From Pontibaca salina (GTDB lineage Bacteria > Pseudomonadota > Alphaproteobacteria > Rhodobacterales > Rhodobacteraceae): a stretch of DNA of 64,000 nucleotides. Under the pieces are notes generated by a model. That model was not told the origin of the DNA. It ran no database searches and saw nothing but the letters and a program-made list of their open reading frames with translations. Where the stretch lies: the NCBI RefSeq assembly GCF_016307205.1, contig NZ_JAEIJD010000003.1:124001-188000 (forward strand). Direction: 5' to 3'. Below are positions 20,892-30,622 of the stretch, one piece after another; the stretch's first letter is position 1; each line of letters begins with the position of its first letter. Made by a program: the position numbers and the translations under genes.

Positions 20892-21251
20892 TCAGACCCG
20901 TGTTTCAATACTGGACTGTTTGCCCGCTGAGTAATCGGCGCGGCGACCACTCCTGTCATAAGTCGCCAATCCGGTCCGGACACTACGCAGAATCGCCATG
21001 CGTTTCGCGACCGCGCGGACGCCCTCCATGGCGCTGTCAAACAGAACCTGATTGCGCTCGGCCTTTTGCTTTACCGGCGCGAGCCTATGGCGCTCCGAAT
21101 CTCCAAATGTGCCCAGCGCGTCGACTAGTGCGGTTTTCTGCTGCAGGATCGAATCGAGTTGACCCAACCCTCCGGCCAGCAGCGCAGCGTGTTCATGGTC
21201 AAGCAATAAACTAAGCTTTTCAATCAGCGTGTCGAATGATTCTTTGGTCAT
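20892..21251 (-). CDS. FlgN-like flagellar export chaperone (probable)
   Basis: 119 residues, largely helical with repeated Leu/Ala/Glu heptads and no membrane segment, like FlgN-type chaperones that hold hook-associated proteins FlgK/FlgL before export. The pattern LIEKLSLLLDHEHAALLAGGLGQL and KTALVDALG fits the FlgN N-terminal half. The ATG overlaps the flgJ stop by 4 bases, so the two are coupled. The assignment rests on helical pattern, size and context; sequence similarity in this family is low. Confidence 0.65.
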   Translation of the reverse strand: MTKESFDTLIEKLSLLLDHEHAALLAGGLGQLDSILQQKTALVDALGTFGDSERHRLAPVKQKAERNQVLFDSAMEGVRAVAKRMAILRSVRTGLATYDRSGRRADYSAGKQSSIETRV

Positions 21252-21523
21252 TTCCGAGCCTCCATTAGGGATTGGAAAAGGATTTCGGCCAGTCCGATGC
21301 CACCGCTGCGCGCGATCTGTTCGGCCTGCGCCCGCACAAGGAATGAGTGAAACTGCCCCTCACCGGGGCCTCCGCCTAGCGATTCGCGGTGTTGCCCCAA
21401 ACCGGCAGATTTCAGCATCTCAGCGAGAAAAGCGGTTTCAAGACCCACTGCAGCTTCGCGCAGCGCGGCGACGCCGGGCGCATGAAGCTGAACGCCGTTA
21501 GGTGCTGGAGCGGGAATATCCAT
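21248..21523 (-). CDS. flgJ: Rod-binding protein FlgJ, single-domain form
   Basis: 91 residues corresponding only to the N-terminal rod-binding domain of FlgJ (ALREAAVGLETAFLAEMLKSA; FHSFLVRAQAEQIARSGGIGLA). The C-terminal muramidase domain of enterobacterial FlgJ is absent, as is usual in alphaproteobacteria, where a separate transglycosylase such as SltF opens the cell wall for the rod. A candidate for that enzyme is at 43397. The start MDIPAPAPNG is preferred; the frame extends upstream to 21904 but over fliK on the other strand. Confidence 0.85.
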   Translation of the reverse strand: MDIPAPAPNGVQLHAPGVAALREAAVGLETAFLAEMLKSAGLGQHRESLGGGPGEGQFHSFLVRAQAEQIARSGGIGLAEILFQSLMEARK

Positions 21524-21570
21524 GAATTGACTCCAATTGCGTCGATAATTCCAAGGATCGGGCGCTCGGG

Positions 21571-21585
21571 TTAAAAATTCGGTAA
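21571..21585. promoter_or_regulatory. Candidate CtrA-type site between flgJ and fliK
   Basis: TTAA-N7-GTAA, one base from TTAA-N7-TTAA, in the 108-base divergent spacer between flgJ (minus) and fliK (plus). Weak alone; it gains weight because similar sites occur at two other flagellar promoter regions in the window. Confidence 0.35.
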
Positions 21586-21631
21586 CTGGTTGCGGCCATA
21601 GTTGGGTCACGTTGATGGAGAAGGATGCGCT

Positions 21632-22606
21632 ATGCTGATAGTTTCGACCAGCGCCCTTAACAGCGGCGCAGCGGCGGCGACCGCAAAGGAAAGCGACGGG
21701 TCCCGAACCGGGGCGCCGCATGATTTTGACACATTTCTCGACACTATAGGCGAGGGCGATTCGCCAGCCACCGATTTGCACGGTGACGAACAGGCCGGAA
21801 CAGAAGACCACATCACCGCCGAAAGCTCGGAGGACAGCGAAGAAGACTCCTCGTTGGTTTGCGCGGATAAGTCGCCCGCCGGGGCGTGGATGAATCAGTC
21901 GCATGGGTTACAGATGGCGGACCTAAAGCGTATTGCACAGTTCGGCCTTAGCGGCGACGGTATTGCGCCTGAAGCCGATCAGAGAGTTGCTTTGGGAAAT
22001 ATCGCTGACATGCTGCCTGCGGAGAACCCGGCGACATCGCTCATTGGCGTGAAAAACCGAGAAGGCGCAGAAAACAGCCTGGTCGGGCACGTCATACCGT
22101 CCGTCTTACGAAAAGCCGAAATACCGGAATTTGCGCAATCCAACCCTGTTTTTGCGACACTCCCACTCCGGGGGGAGGCTGTAGCGGAGCCCTCGACATT
22201 GAACGCACTGACAGTGGCGCAGCCGGTCAGGCAGACCGCAGAGGCTATCGAAATGCTGATGCGCCAGCCTGACAAGCGGGTTGAGATTTCTCTCAACCCG
22301 GAGGAACTCGGGCGCGTCCGTCTGGCCTTGTCGCGCACCGAACACGGAATGACTCTGGCAATTATGGCGGATCGTCCTGAAACCCTTGATTTGATGCGCC
22401 GCCATATCGATCAGTTGGCCGCCGAGTTGCATCGCTTGGGGTATAGCGATTTCGGGTTCAGCTTTGGTGGCAACTCACCGGAGGGGCGGGACAGGGAAAA
22501 CCCTAAGCGACAACACCCGCATAACTCTGCTCTTCCTGCGGACAGGGCGCAATCTGCCGTTATTTTCAACCGTCCGATGACAGATGGCCTTGATCTGAGA
22601 TTATAG
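21632..22606 (+). CDS. fliK: Flagellar hook-length control protein FliK
   Basis: 324 residues. The N-terminal two thirds are poorly conserved and acidic, as expected for the ruler/secreted part. The C-terminal domain carries the FliK signature RVEISLNPEELGRVRLAL, followed by MRRHIDQLAAELHRLGYSDFGF, the part that touches FlhB to switch export specificity. FlhB is at 39442. The start at 21632 is set by GGAGAAGGA upstream. The tail (about 285-324) is basic and likely disordered. flgD follows after 4 bases. Confidence 0.88.
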   Translation: MLIVSTSALNSGAAAATAKESDGSRTGAPHDFDTFLDTIGEGDSPATDLHGDEQAGTEDHITAESSEDSEEDSSLVCADKSPAGAWMNQSHGLQMADLKRIAQFGLSGDGIAPEADQRVALGNIADMLPAENPATSLIGVKNREGAENSLVGHVIPSVLRKAEIPEFAQSNPVFATLPLRGEAVAEPSTLNALTVAQPVRQTAEAIEMLMRQPDKRVEISLNPEELGRVRLALSRTEHGMTLAIMADRPETLDLMRRHIDQLAAELHRLGYSDFGFSFGGNSPEGRDRENPKRQHPHNSALPADRAQSAVIFNRPMTDGLDLRL

Positions 22607-22610
22607 GACA

Positions 22611-23288
22611 ATGATTTCACCCAACCCCAACTCTCCTTTGTTCGATTCGGTCGGCCATAACCGTGCAGCACCCGCCATTGAAACCAGCGCTCCCGCCGTA
22701 TTGGCGTCGGATTTCGAAACCTTTCTGAAGATGCTGACGGCGCAGGCCCGCTATCAGGATCCGATGGACCCAATGGATTCATCGGCATATGCCGCGCAGC
22801 TGGCGCAATTCTCCATGGTCGAGCAACAGGTTCAGACGAACAACACGCTGGCCGCGCTGGTCAGTCAGATCGCGACATCGAAAATGGCCTCGCTGGCGGG
22901 TTGGATCGGATTGGAAGTGCGCAGCGCCAGTGCCATGCAGTTCAACGGCAATCCGATCACCCTTTTCCCCAGCCCTGCCGCCTTGGCCGACAGGATGACG
23001 CTTGTTGTTGCCGATTCCAAAGATGTCGAGATCCAGCGGCTGACCCTGCCGATATCTGCCGAGCCGATAGAATGGGCCGGGATGGACGAGAACGGTGCGC
23101 CATTACCATCCGGGCTATATAATTTTTCCCTCGAAAGCTACCGGGCCGGTGAACTGATCCTTACCGAACCTGTTGAAATCTACGGAAAGATCATCGAGAC
23201 ACAGGTCCATGAAAACGAGATCATTCTGATACTTGAGGGCGGCCAAATCGTGCCGTCTTCTGCCGTGACGGCATTGCGACGGGGTTGA
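22611..23288 (+). CDS. flgD: Flagellar hook assembly (cap) protein FlgD
   Basis: 225-residue scaffold that caps the growing hook. The N-terminal signature FETFLKMLTAQARYQDPMDPM is clear, followed by FSMVEQQVQTNNTL, and the C-terminal FlgD Ig-like/tudor region includes GAPLPSGLYNF. It is translated 4 bases after fliK; hook protein flgE is not in this window. It converges on the UDP-glucose dehydrogenase gene. Confidence 0.95.
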   Translation: MISPNPNSPLFDSVGHNRAAPAIETSAPAVLASDFETFLKMLTAQARYQDPMDPMDSSAYAAQLAQFSMVEQQVQTNNTLAALVSQIATSKMASLAGWIGLEVRSASAMQFNGNPITLFPSPAALADRMTLVVADSKDVEIQRLTLPISAEPIEWAGMDENGAPLPSGLYNFSLESYRAGELILTEPVEIYGKIIETQVHENEIILILEGGQIVPSSAVTALRRG

Positions 23289-23353
23289 TCACATCCTTTG
23301 GCCGATTGCATCATCCCCGACGCCCGCAGAAAGATCACATCATCAAACAACCA

Positions 23354-24685
23354 TCATTCATCCGACTGCGGCATCAAATCTCTGCGCCCGATGGAGACGT
23401 AGCGATAAAACCCTGCACGGGCGGTATCGCTGACCGAATAGACGTTCCTCAGATCCGCCATCGCAGGATTGCGCATCCGCGCTGCCAGACGCTCAAGATC
23501 AAGCGCGCGAAATTCGTTCCACTCGGTCAAAATGACCACAGCATCCGCATTATCGACCGCCTCGTAAACATCGTCGAGCCAGTCCACGCCCGGCAAAAGA
23601 GCCGCACCTTCGCGCTGACCCTGAGGATCCACCACGCGTATTTTCGCGCCGGCCCCGATCAACGCCGGGATGACGGTCAGGGCCGGAGCTTCGCGCATAT
23701 CATCGGTATCGGGTTTGAAGGTGACGCCGAGAACAGTGATCGTTTTGCCCGCCACGGTACCATCCAGCATATCGACAATCTTTTCGCTCATACGGCGGCG
23801 GATTTCATCGTTCACCTTGATGACGGTTTCCGTAATTTGCATCGGCAGCCCATGTTCCTGCCCGATACGGGCCAGCGCGCGGGTATCCTTGGGAAAGCAC
23901 GAGCCGCCATATCCGGGCCCAGCGTGCAGGAATTTGTTTCCGATACGTCCGTCCAGCCCCATCCCCTGACTGACCCGCTTCACATCAGCGCCGGTGCGTT
24001 CGCACAGCGCGGCAATCTCATTGACGAAGGTGATCTTGGTCGCAAGAAAAGCGTTGGACGCGTATTTGATCATTTCCGCGGTTTCGAGATCGGTGGTCAT
24101 AATCGGAAAGTCGCGCAGATAGAGCGGGCGATATATTTCTTCCAGAATCTGGGCCGCGCGCTCGGTCTCGACACCGACAACAACGCGGTCGGGGCGCATG
24201 AAGTCATCGATCGCTGCGCCTTCGCGCAGGAATTCCGGGTTTGAGGCCACATCGAATTCGACATTCGGATTGGCGTTCTCAATAACGTGCTTGACCTGAC
24301 GATTGGTCCCGACCGGAACGGTCGATTTGGTGATGACAACCGTATAGTCGGTCATCGCATTGGCGACTTCCTCGGCGGCGGCCATGACATAGGTCAGATC
24401 CGCATGCCCGTCGCCACGCCGCGTGGGCGTGCCGACCGCGATAAACACGGCTTCCGCACCCGCCACTGCGGCGGCAAGATCCCCGGAAAACGTCAGCCGA
24501 CCGGCCTCGGTATTCCTGACGATCAGATCATCAAGCCCCGGTTCGTAAATCGGAACTTCGCCACGGCGCAGCATATCAATTTTCGCTGGATTCCGGTCTA
24601 CGCACACGACCTCATGCCCGAAGTCGGAAAAGCAAACGCCGGATACCAGCCCGACATATCCCGTGCCGATCATCGCAATTTTCAT
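23354..24685 (-). CDS. ugd: UDP-glucose 6-dehydrogenase
   Basis: 443 residues. It oxidises UDP-glucose to UDP-glucuronate with two NAD, feeding capsule or exopolysaccharide synthesis. The N-terminal Rossmann motif is MIGTGYVGLVSG, and the catalytic Cys (about 263) is in GPGYGGSCFPKD. The C-terminal UDP-binding domain includes LGVTFKPDTDDMREAP. It is a single gene without other polysaccharide genes nearby. It marks the start of the non-flagellar insert between the two flagellar blocks. Confidence 0.96.
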   Translation of the reverse strand: MKIAMIGTGYVGLVSGVCFSDFGHEVVCVDRNPAKIDMLRRGEVPIYEPGLDDLIVRNTEAGRLTFSGDLAAAVAGAEAVFIAVGTPTRRGDGHADLTYVMAAAEEVANAMTDYTVVITKSTVPVGTNRQVKHVIENANPNVEFDVASNPEFLREGAAIDDFMRPDRVVVGVETERAAQILEEIYRPLYLRDFPIMTTDLETAEMIKYASNAFLATKITFVNEIAALCERTGADVKRVSQGMGLDGRIGNKFLHAGPGYGGSCFPKDTRALARIGQEHGLPMQITETVIKVNDEIRRRMSEKIVDMLDGTVAGKTITVLGVTFKPDTDDMREAPALTVIPALIGAGAKIRVVDPQGQREGAALLPGVDWLDDVYEAVDNADAVVILTEWNEFRALDLERLAARMRNPAMADLRNVYSVSDTARAGFYRYVSIGRRDLMPQSDE

Positions 24686-24837
24686 TCGGTATACCTTTCA
24701 AAATACCCGCAGGAAAACGACGTCAGCCTGCCAGTTCCATCCGTTCTACTGTGTCTTCTTAAAGATCACCCTGCACCGGCGCCAGACAAAGTCTGCAATG
24801 CGCGCCCTAACCCAGATCCTGCTGCGCAGTTCCTGCA

Positions 24838-25656
24838 TCATTGACCTCGCCGGACAGTCTTTTTGTCGTATCCTCGGCCCAGCGCATTGCGCTTGGTCAG
24901 CAGTGACGCGGTGATGATACCGACCGTTACAATCGCAATCAGGATAGTGGACAATGCATTGATTTCCGGACTGACCCCCAGACGCACCGCCGAAAAGATC
25001 TTGATCGGCAAAGTGGTCGAGGAAGGACCGGTGGTAAAGGATGCAATCACCAAATCGTCAAGCGACAAGGTGAAGGCCAATAACCACCCCGCGAAAACTG
25101 CCGGCGCGATGTTCGGCAAAGTGACCAGACGAAAAGCGTCGAATGGTGAACAGCCAAGATCAAGCGCAGCCTCTTCGAGCGAGCGATCAAAGGTCACAAG
25201 CCGCGACGAGACAACAACCGAGACAAAACACATCGAAAAGGTCGTATGCGCCAGCACGATCGTCAGGATGCCGCGATCCAGCCCGATACCGATAAAAAAC
25301 AGCAAAAGGGACAGGCCGGTGATTACCTCGGGCATGACCAGCGGCGCATAGACCATCCCGGAAAACAGTGTTCGACCCGGAAAACGCCCCGCCCGCACAA
25401 GGACATAGGCGGCCATCGTGCCCAAGATCGTGGCCAGCGTCGACGAGAATACTGCCACTTTCAGCGTGACCCAGGCCGCGTTTAAAAACGCCTGATTCTG
25501 CAGCAGTTCACCATACCATCGAGTCGAGAAACCAGCCCAGACCGTGACCAGTTTGCTTTCATTGAAACTGAAGACCACCAGGATCAGGATCGGCAGGTAT
25601 AGAAATGCAAAGCCCAGCGTAAGCGAGATGACGTTGAACCAGCTCAGCCGCATCAT
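24838..25656 (-). CDS. potI: Putrescine/spermidine ABC transporter permease PotI-like
   Basis: 272-residue inner-membrane permease with six predicted helices. The EAA loop that docks the ATPase reads EEAALDLGCSPFDAFRLVTLP. It starts 4 bases inside potH, so the two permeases are coupled. It forms the channel with PotH. The substrate (putrescine versus other polyamines) is inferred from the whole operon. The 152 bases to ugd hold no gene. Confidence 0.92.
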   Translation of the reverse strand: MMRLSWFNVISLTLGFAFLYLPILILVVFSFNESKLVTVWAGFSTRWYGELLQNQAFLNAAWVTLKVAVFSSTLATILGTMAAYVLVRAGRFPGRTLFSGMVYAPLVMPEVITGLSLLLFFIGIGLDRGILTIVLAHTTFSMCFVSVVVSSRLVTFDRSLEEAALDLGCSPFDAFRLVTLPNIAPAVFAGWLLAFTLSLDDLVIASFTTGPSSTTLPIKIFSAVRLGVSPEINALSTILIAIVTVGIITASLLTKRNALGRGYDKKTVRRGQ

Positions 25657-26534
25657 CGTCCAGCCTCGGCTTGATTCTGCTGGTTACGCTGGAACAGCAT
25701 TATGGGGATAATCAGGATGAGCAGCAGAACCACTGCAACCGCCGACGCAACAGGCCAATCGCGATTGTTAAAGAACTCCTCCCACAGTACTTTGCCGATC
25801 ATCAGCGTGCGCGACCCCCCCAGAAGCGAGGGAATCACAAACTCGCCCAGCGCGGGAATGAAGACAAGGAAACAGCCGGCGATGATCCCGTTACGCGATA
25901 ATGGCACCGTGACCAGCCAGAAGGCGCCAATTCGCGAACACCCCAAATCTTCAGCAGCTTCAAGCAGCGACGCATCCATCCGGTCAAGCGTGGCATAGAT
26001 CGGCAGGATCATGAACGGCAGATAGGTATAGACGATGCCGATATAGACTGCGGTGTTGGTGTTCAAAATGGTCAGCGGTGTGGAAATGATACCCGCCCAC
26101 AGCAGAAACTGGTTCAGAAACCCCTCATTGCTCAGAATGCCCATCCAAGCGTAGACCCGGATCAGAAAGCTGGTCCAGAATGGCAGAATCACCAGCATCA
26201 TTAATGTCGAACGCCATTTTTCGGGGCAACACGCCATCGCATAGGCCACCGGATAGCCGATCGCCAGCGTCATCAGAGTGGACAGGAATGCGATTTTCAG
26301 GCTGCTGAGATACGCCTTCCAATACAGATCGTCTTGCGTCAGCCAGATGTAATTCTCGAAATCGAGCTGCGACAGGAAGGTGCGGAAATCACGCCACTCC
26401 AGCGTCGGAACATAGGGTGGAATCGCCAGCGCCGTATCGGAAAGAGAAACTTTGAAAACAATGATGAAAGGCACCAGAAACAGTGCCATGAGCCAGAAAT
26501 AGGGAACGGCGATCAGGACAGCCCGGCGCATCAT
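25653..26534 (-). CDS. potH: Putrescine/spermidine ABC transporter permease PotH-like
   Basis: 293-residue permease with six hydrophobic segments and an EAA motif LEAAEDLGCSRIGAFWLVTVP. The start uses the ATG at 26534, overlapping the potG stop (ATGATG/TGA arrangement), rather than a longer frame from 26591. It partners PotI in the membrane. Order potF-potG-potH-potI matches the E. coli putrescine importer. Confidence 0.92.
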   Translation of the reverse strand: MMRRAVLIAVPYFWLMALFLVPFIIVFKVSLSDTALAIPPYVPTLEWRDFRTFLSQLDFENYIWLTQDDLYWKAYLSSLKIAFLSTLMTLAIGYPVAYAMACCPEKWRSTLMMLVILPFWTSFLIRVYAWMGILSNEGFLNQFLLWAGIISTPLTILNTNTAVYIGIVYTYLPFMILPIYATLDRMDASLLEAAEDLGCSRIGAFWLVTVPLSRNGIIAGCFLVFIPALGEFVIPSLLGGSRTLMIGKVLWEEFFNNRDWPVASAVAVVLLLILIIPIMLFQRNQQNQAEAGR

Positions 26535-27709
26535 TCTGCCAGCAAGATGCCCGCCGTGACTGTCCAGGACAGCCAAACCGCGTCTTCCCATGTGAAACTG
26601 CGCGGAGACATCCGCCTTGTATTGGCAGTTTGCGCCTTGATGATCATGCCACCGGGCAATTCGACGTGATAGGTGGAAAGATTGCCCAGATAAGCGATGT
26701 CCAGAATCTTGCCCTGCACGGCATTGTCCGCGTGAACGGGTTTATCCGCGCTGATGGTGATTTTTTCGGGCCGGATCGCCAAGTGGCAGGGCTGCCCTTC
26801 GGTGAAAGCGCGCTCGGACGTCACAGCCAAAAGCCTCTGCCCATCGGCCCAGTCAATACCATAAAGATCAGCGCCCTGTTTGCGTGCACGGCCTTCGATA
26901 ATGTTCACGTCTCCGATAAAATCCGCGACATATACCGAGTTTGGCGATTCATAAATTCGGTCGGGGGTATCGACCTGAATCAGCTTGCCCTCGTCCATGA
27001 CCGCAATACGGCTAGCGACGGTCATCGCTTCTTCCTGATCATGGGTAACAATGACGAATGTGGTGCCGGTGGTTTCCTGAATATCCACCAATTCAAATTG
27101 CGTCTCCTGGCGCAACTTGGCGTCCAGCGCACCCAGCGGTTCGTCCAGCAAAAGCAGCTTGGGCGCCTTGGCAAGCGAGCGCGCCAGCGCCACCCGTTGA
27201 CGCTGACCGCCCGAAATCTGGTGCGGCTTGCGGCCCGCGAACTTTCCCAGCCGGGTCAATTTCAGCATTTCCTCGACGCGGGCGGCAATCTTATCCTTGG
27301 GCATTTTCGATCGTTTCAGGCCAAATGCAATATTGTCCCAGACCGTCAGATGCGGAAACAGTGCATAGGACTGAAACATCATGTTGACCGCCCGTTTATT
27401 CGCCGGCAACGGGACAATGTTCTTGCCCGAAAGCTCGATGCGTCCCGAGGTCGGGGTCTCAAAACCGGCCAGCATACGCATCATCGTGGTCTTGCCGCAG
27501 CCTGACGGGCCCAGCAAGGCCAAGAACTCACGCTCATAAATATCCAGTGAAACATCGTCGATGACGATGGAGTCGGCGAAACTTTTGGTGACGTTTTGAA
27601 ACCGGATCAGCGGTTTTTCTTCGGGATCATCCCATGGAGCGAATACATCTTCCGGCAACCTGACCTCCCTAGGGCGCGACGGCAGGGGCGCGCCAGCAGG
27701 CCCGCCCAC
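26531..27709 (-). CDS. potG: Polyamine ABC transporter ATP-binding protein PotG-like
   Basis: 392 residues. Walker A GPSGCGKTTMM, ABC signature ISGGQRQRVALARSLA, Walker B LLLLDEPLGALD and the switch His in VIVTHDQEEAM are intact. A C-terminal TOBE domain (about 290-390) follows. It powers import by the PotH-PotI channel. The N-terminal 30 residues before the ABC domain are Pro/Arg-rich and of unknown role. It lies 13 bases downstream of potF. Confidence 0.95.
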   Translation of the reverse strand: MGGPAGAPLPSRPREVRLPEDVFAPWDDPEEKPLIRFQNVTKSFADSIVIDDVSLDIYEREFLALLGPSGCGKTTMMRMLAGFETPTSGRIELSGKNIVPLPANKRAVNMMFQSYALFPHLTVWDNIAFGLKRSKMPKDKIAARVEEMLKLTRLGKFAGRKPHQISGGQRQRVALARSLAKAPKLLLLDEPLGALDAKLRQETQFELVDIQETTGTTFVIVTHDQEEAMTVASRIAVMDEGKLIQVDTPDRIYESPNSVYVADFIGDVNIIEGRARKQGADLYGIDWADGQRLLAVTSERAFTEGQPCHLAIRPEKITISADKPVHADNAVQGKILDIAYLGNLSTYHVELPGGMIIKAQTANTRRMSPRSFTWEDAVWLSWTVTAGILLAE

Positions 27710-27722
27710 AGTTTCAGGCGTA

Positions 27723-28808
27723 TCAGGTCCCCGACTTGATCTTGGTCCACAGCCGGGTCACGAAACGCTGAGTCTTGTCGTCTAAAGGCGCAGTCGTATA
27801 AAGATTGGCCAATGTTGCCGCGTCGGGATAGATCGCCGTATCGCCGATCACATCCTCGTTCAGGTATTCTTGGCTCGCCTTGTTGCCATTGGCATAATAG
27901 ACATAATTCGATGTCGCTGCGGCGTTCTCCGGGTCCATCATGAAATTCAGAAATGCATGTGCGCCTTGGGGGTTTGGAGCATCTGCCGGAATTGCCATCT
28001 GATCAAACCACATCTGCGCGCCTTCTTTCGGGGCATTATAAATGATCTCGATACCCTTGCCCGCCTCTTCAGCGCGGTCGCGCGCTTGCAGGATGTCACC
28101 CGACCAGCCTATCGCCACACAGATATTACCGTTAGCCAAGGCGTTGATATACTCGCTGGAGTGGAACTTCTGGATGTAGGGACGGACTGCCGCATACACG
28201 TCTTCGATTTTGGCGATTACTTCGGGATCTTGGCTGGCGGGGTCTTCGCCCAGCCAAGCCAGCGCCAGCGGAACCGTCTCGTCCGGCGCATCTAAGAAAT
28301 GCACGCCGCAATTTGCCAGTTTTTCCATATTCTCGGGCTTGAACACCAGATCAAGCGAATCGATCGGTGCGTCTTCGCCCAAGGCCTGCCTGACCTTGTC
28401 GATATTCACCCCGATCCCGGTCGTACCCCACATGTAGTTGACCGAATAGGCATTGCCGGGATCGTATTGCTGCGTCCGTTCCTCGATGAGATCCCACATG
28501 TGCTCGATATTGGGAAGTTGATCCTTATCCAGCTTTTGGAAGGCACCCGCAGCAATCTGCCGCTGCATGAATGTCGAGGACGGGACAACCACATCATAGC
28601 CCGAGCCGCCAGCCAGCAACTTGGTTTCCAGAATCTCGTTGCCGTCAAAGACATCATAGATCAATTTGAGGCCGGTTTCCTGCTCGAACTTCGCAAGAAG
28701 ATCCTCATCGATATAGTCTGACCAGTTGTAAACACGCACCTGTTCAGCATGTGCAGCGCCGCAGACCAGCGCCAGAACCGCTGTCATCGCCAGTGACTTG
28801 AGGGTCAT
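27723..28808 (-). CDS. potF: Periplasmic putrescine-binding protein PotF-like
   Basis: 361-residue solute-binding protein of the PotD/PotF family with a signal peptide (cleavage after AHA at about residue 22). The mature start RVYNWSDYIDEDLLAKFEQETG is a hallmark of polyamine-binding proteins. Aromatic and acidic residues for diamine binding occur in MWGTTGIGVN and GWSGDI. It is first in the four-gene operon and is transcribed divergently from gpmI. Binding preference cannot be decided from the sequence alone. Confidence 0.95.
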   Translation of the reverse strand: MTLKSLAMTAVLALVCGAAHAEQVRVYNWSDYIDEDLLAKFEQETGLKLIYDVFDGNEILETKLLAGGSGYDVVVPSSTFMQRQIAAGAFQKLDKDQLPNIEHMWDLIEERTQQYDPGNAYSVNYMWGTTGIGVNIDKVRQALGEDAPIDSLDLVFKPENMEKLANCGVHFLDAPDETVPLALAWLGEDPASQDPEVIAKIEDVYAAVRPYIQKFHSSEYINALANGNICVAIGWSGDILQARDRAEEAGKGIEIIYNAPKEGAQMWFDQMAIPADAPNPQGAHAFLNFMMDPENAAATSNYVYYANGNKASQEYLNEDVIGDTAIYPDAATLANLYTTAPLDDKTQRFVTRLWTKIKSGT

Positions 28809-29104
28809 CGGATTCTCCCTGAACGTTCCGATTTATTGGAGGCCGCAATGGTGGATCCAGTGTCGCTGATCCAGGCCGTAAAAGATATATTTTCACGGGA
28901 TGGAACATGACGCAAGCGGCCATGTCGGGCACCCGTGGTCAATGATGAATGCGTTGCAAAAATTGTCTAGCGGCACGCAGGCCATCGCTCGGGATCTTGA
29001 GCCAGAAAGGCAGCTACGAATTGCCGGTTCGAGAATAGCGGTTCACCCTGCGGACATCAGCGGTTAGAACCTTGAGGAGATGAAATAGGAACCGGAGCCG
29101 ACGC
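28809..29104. other. Divergent spacer between potF and gpmI
   Basis: About 296 bases with no gene, tRNA or strong hairpin that I can see. It must carry the promoters of the pot operon (minus) and gpmI-envC-ctpA (plus). GAGGAGATGAAATAGGA near 29074-29090 contains possible ribosome sites, but lies more than 10 bases from the gpmI ATG. Confidence 0.5.
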
Positions 29105-30622
29105 ATGAAAGTGCCCAAGCCTGTTGTGTTGTGTATTCTGGATGGCTGGGGCCTGAGCGAGCCGGGAGACGCGAACGCGCCCTATCTTGCGAATACCCCG
29201 AACTTTGACACCATTACGGAACGCGGTCCGGCAGCGCAGCTTATTACCCATGGTCCGGATGTCGGTTTACCTGTCGGACAGATGGGAAATTCAGAAGTTG
29301 GCCATACCAATATCGGCGCGGGCCGCGTGGTGACGATGGACCTGTGTCGAATCGATTTCGCGATCGAAGACCGCAGTTTTTTTGAGAACACTGCTCTTCT
29401 CGACTTTATCGACCAACTGAAAGCCAGCGGCGGCACTGCACATCTTATGGGCCTGATGTCGGATGGCGGCGTGCATGGGCACCTGAATCATATCGCCGCT
29501 GCGGCCAAGGCGATTGCCTCTGCCGGTGTGCCCGCGGTCGTGCACGCGATTACCGATGGCCGCGATGTCGCCCCGAAATCGGCGCTGACCTATCTTGAGC
29601 AGTTAAGCGCGTTGCTGCCCGAAAACGTGCCGATTGCCACAGTTCTGGGGCGCTACTATGCAATGGATCGCGACAACCGGTGGGTCCGGGTCGCTCTGGC
29701 CTTTGATGCGGTGATCCGCGGCCGGGGTATTGCCGCGGAAACCGCACAGCAGGCAATCGACTCGGCCTATGCTCGGCGCGAGACCGATGAATTCATTTCT
29801 CCCGCCGTGATCGACCATTACGCCGGCGTCACCGATGGCGACGGTATATTCTGCCTGAATTTCCGCGCAGACCGGGCGCGCGAGATTCTCGCCGCGTTCG
29901 GCCAGCCCGATTTTTCCGCTTTCAATACCGGGCGACGCCCCAATCTGGCCGCGCTCATGGGCATGGTCGACTATTCCGAGCAGCATTTGAGTTACATGAC
30001 GACCCTTTATCACAAGGAAAAAGTCGTCAATGCTCTGGGCCCGTGGGTGGCGGCGCATGGACGGCGTCAGTTCCGGTTGGCCGAGACCGAAAAATACCCG
30101 CATGTTACGTTTTTTCTGAACTGTGGCGCAGAGCAGCCGGAAACCGGCGAAGATCGCTTCATGCCGAAATCGCCCAAAGTCGCGACCTATGACCAGAAGC
30201 CGGAAATGTCGGCAGAGGAAGTGACCGATCGCTTTGTTCATGCGATCGGGGCCGGATATGATCTCATTGTAACCAATTACGCCAACCCAGATATGGTCGG
30301 GCATACCGGAGATCTGAACGCGGCGATCAAGGCGTGTGAGGCGGTGGACCAAGGACTTGGCCGGGTCATTGCAGCGCTGGAAAAAGCCGGGGGCGCGATG
30401 ATCGTCACTGCCGACCACGGCAATTGCGAGGTTATGGTCGATCCGGAAACCGGCGGACCGCACACGTCGCATACGTTGAATCCGGTGCCCGTGGTGCTGG
30501 TGGGGGGGCCGGAAGGTGCACGGCTACGCAATGGACGGCTGGCCGATCTGGCGCCGACCCTGCTTGAATTGATGGGCCTGCCGATACCGCCGGAAATGAC
30601 TGGGCAAAGCCTGATCGAATGA
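29105..30622 (+). CDS. gpmI: 2,3-bisphosphoglycerate-independent phosphoglycerate mutase
   Basis: 505-residue alkaline-phosphatase-superfamily enzyme interconverting 3- and 2-phosphoglycerate in glycolysis, requiring Mn. The catalytic serine is Ser63 in QMGNSEVGHTNIG. Metal ligands are in ILDGWG, the GHTGD motif and TADHGNCE. Its stop overlaps the next gene start by 4 bases. The gpmI-envC-ctpA order is common in alphaproteobacteria. Confidence 0.98.
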   Translation: MKVPKPVVLCILDGWGLSEPGDANAPYLANTPNFDTITERGPAAQLITHGPDVGLPVGQMGNSEVGHTNIGAGRVVTMDLCRIDFAIEDRSFFENTALLDFIDQLKASGGTAHLMGLMSDGGVHGHLNHIAAAAKAIASAGVPAVVHAITDGRDVAPKSALTYLEQLSALLPENVPIATVLGRYYAMDRDNRWVRVALAFDAVIRGRGIAAETAQQAIDSAYARRETDEFISPAVIDHYAGVTDGDGIFCLNFRADRAREILAAFGQPDFSAFNTGRRPNLAALMGMVDYSEQHLSYMTTLYHKEKVVNALGPWVAAHGRRQFRLAETEKYPHVTFFLNCGAEQPETGEDRFMPKSPKVATYDQKPEMSAEEVTDRFVHAIGAGYDLIVTNYANPDMVGHTGDLNAAIKACEAVDQGLGRVIAALEKAGGAMIVTADHGNCEVMVDPETGGPHTSHTLNPVPVVLVGGPEGARLRNGRLADLAPTLLELMGLPIPPEMTGQSLIE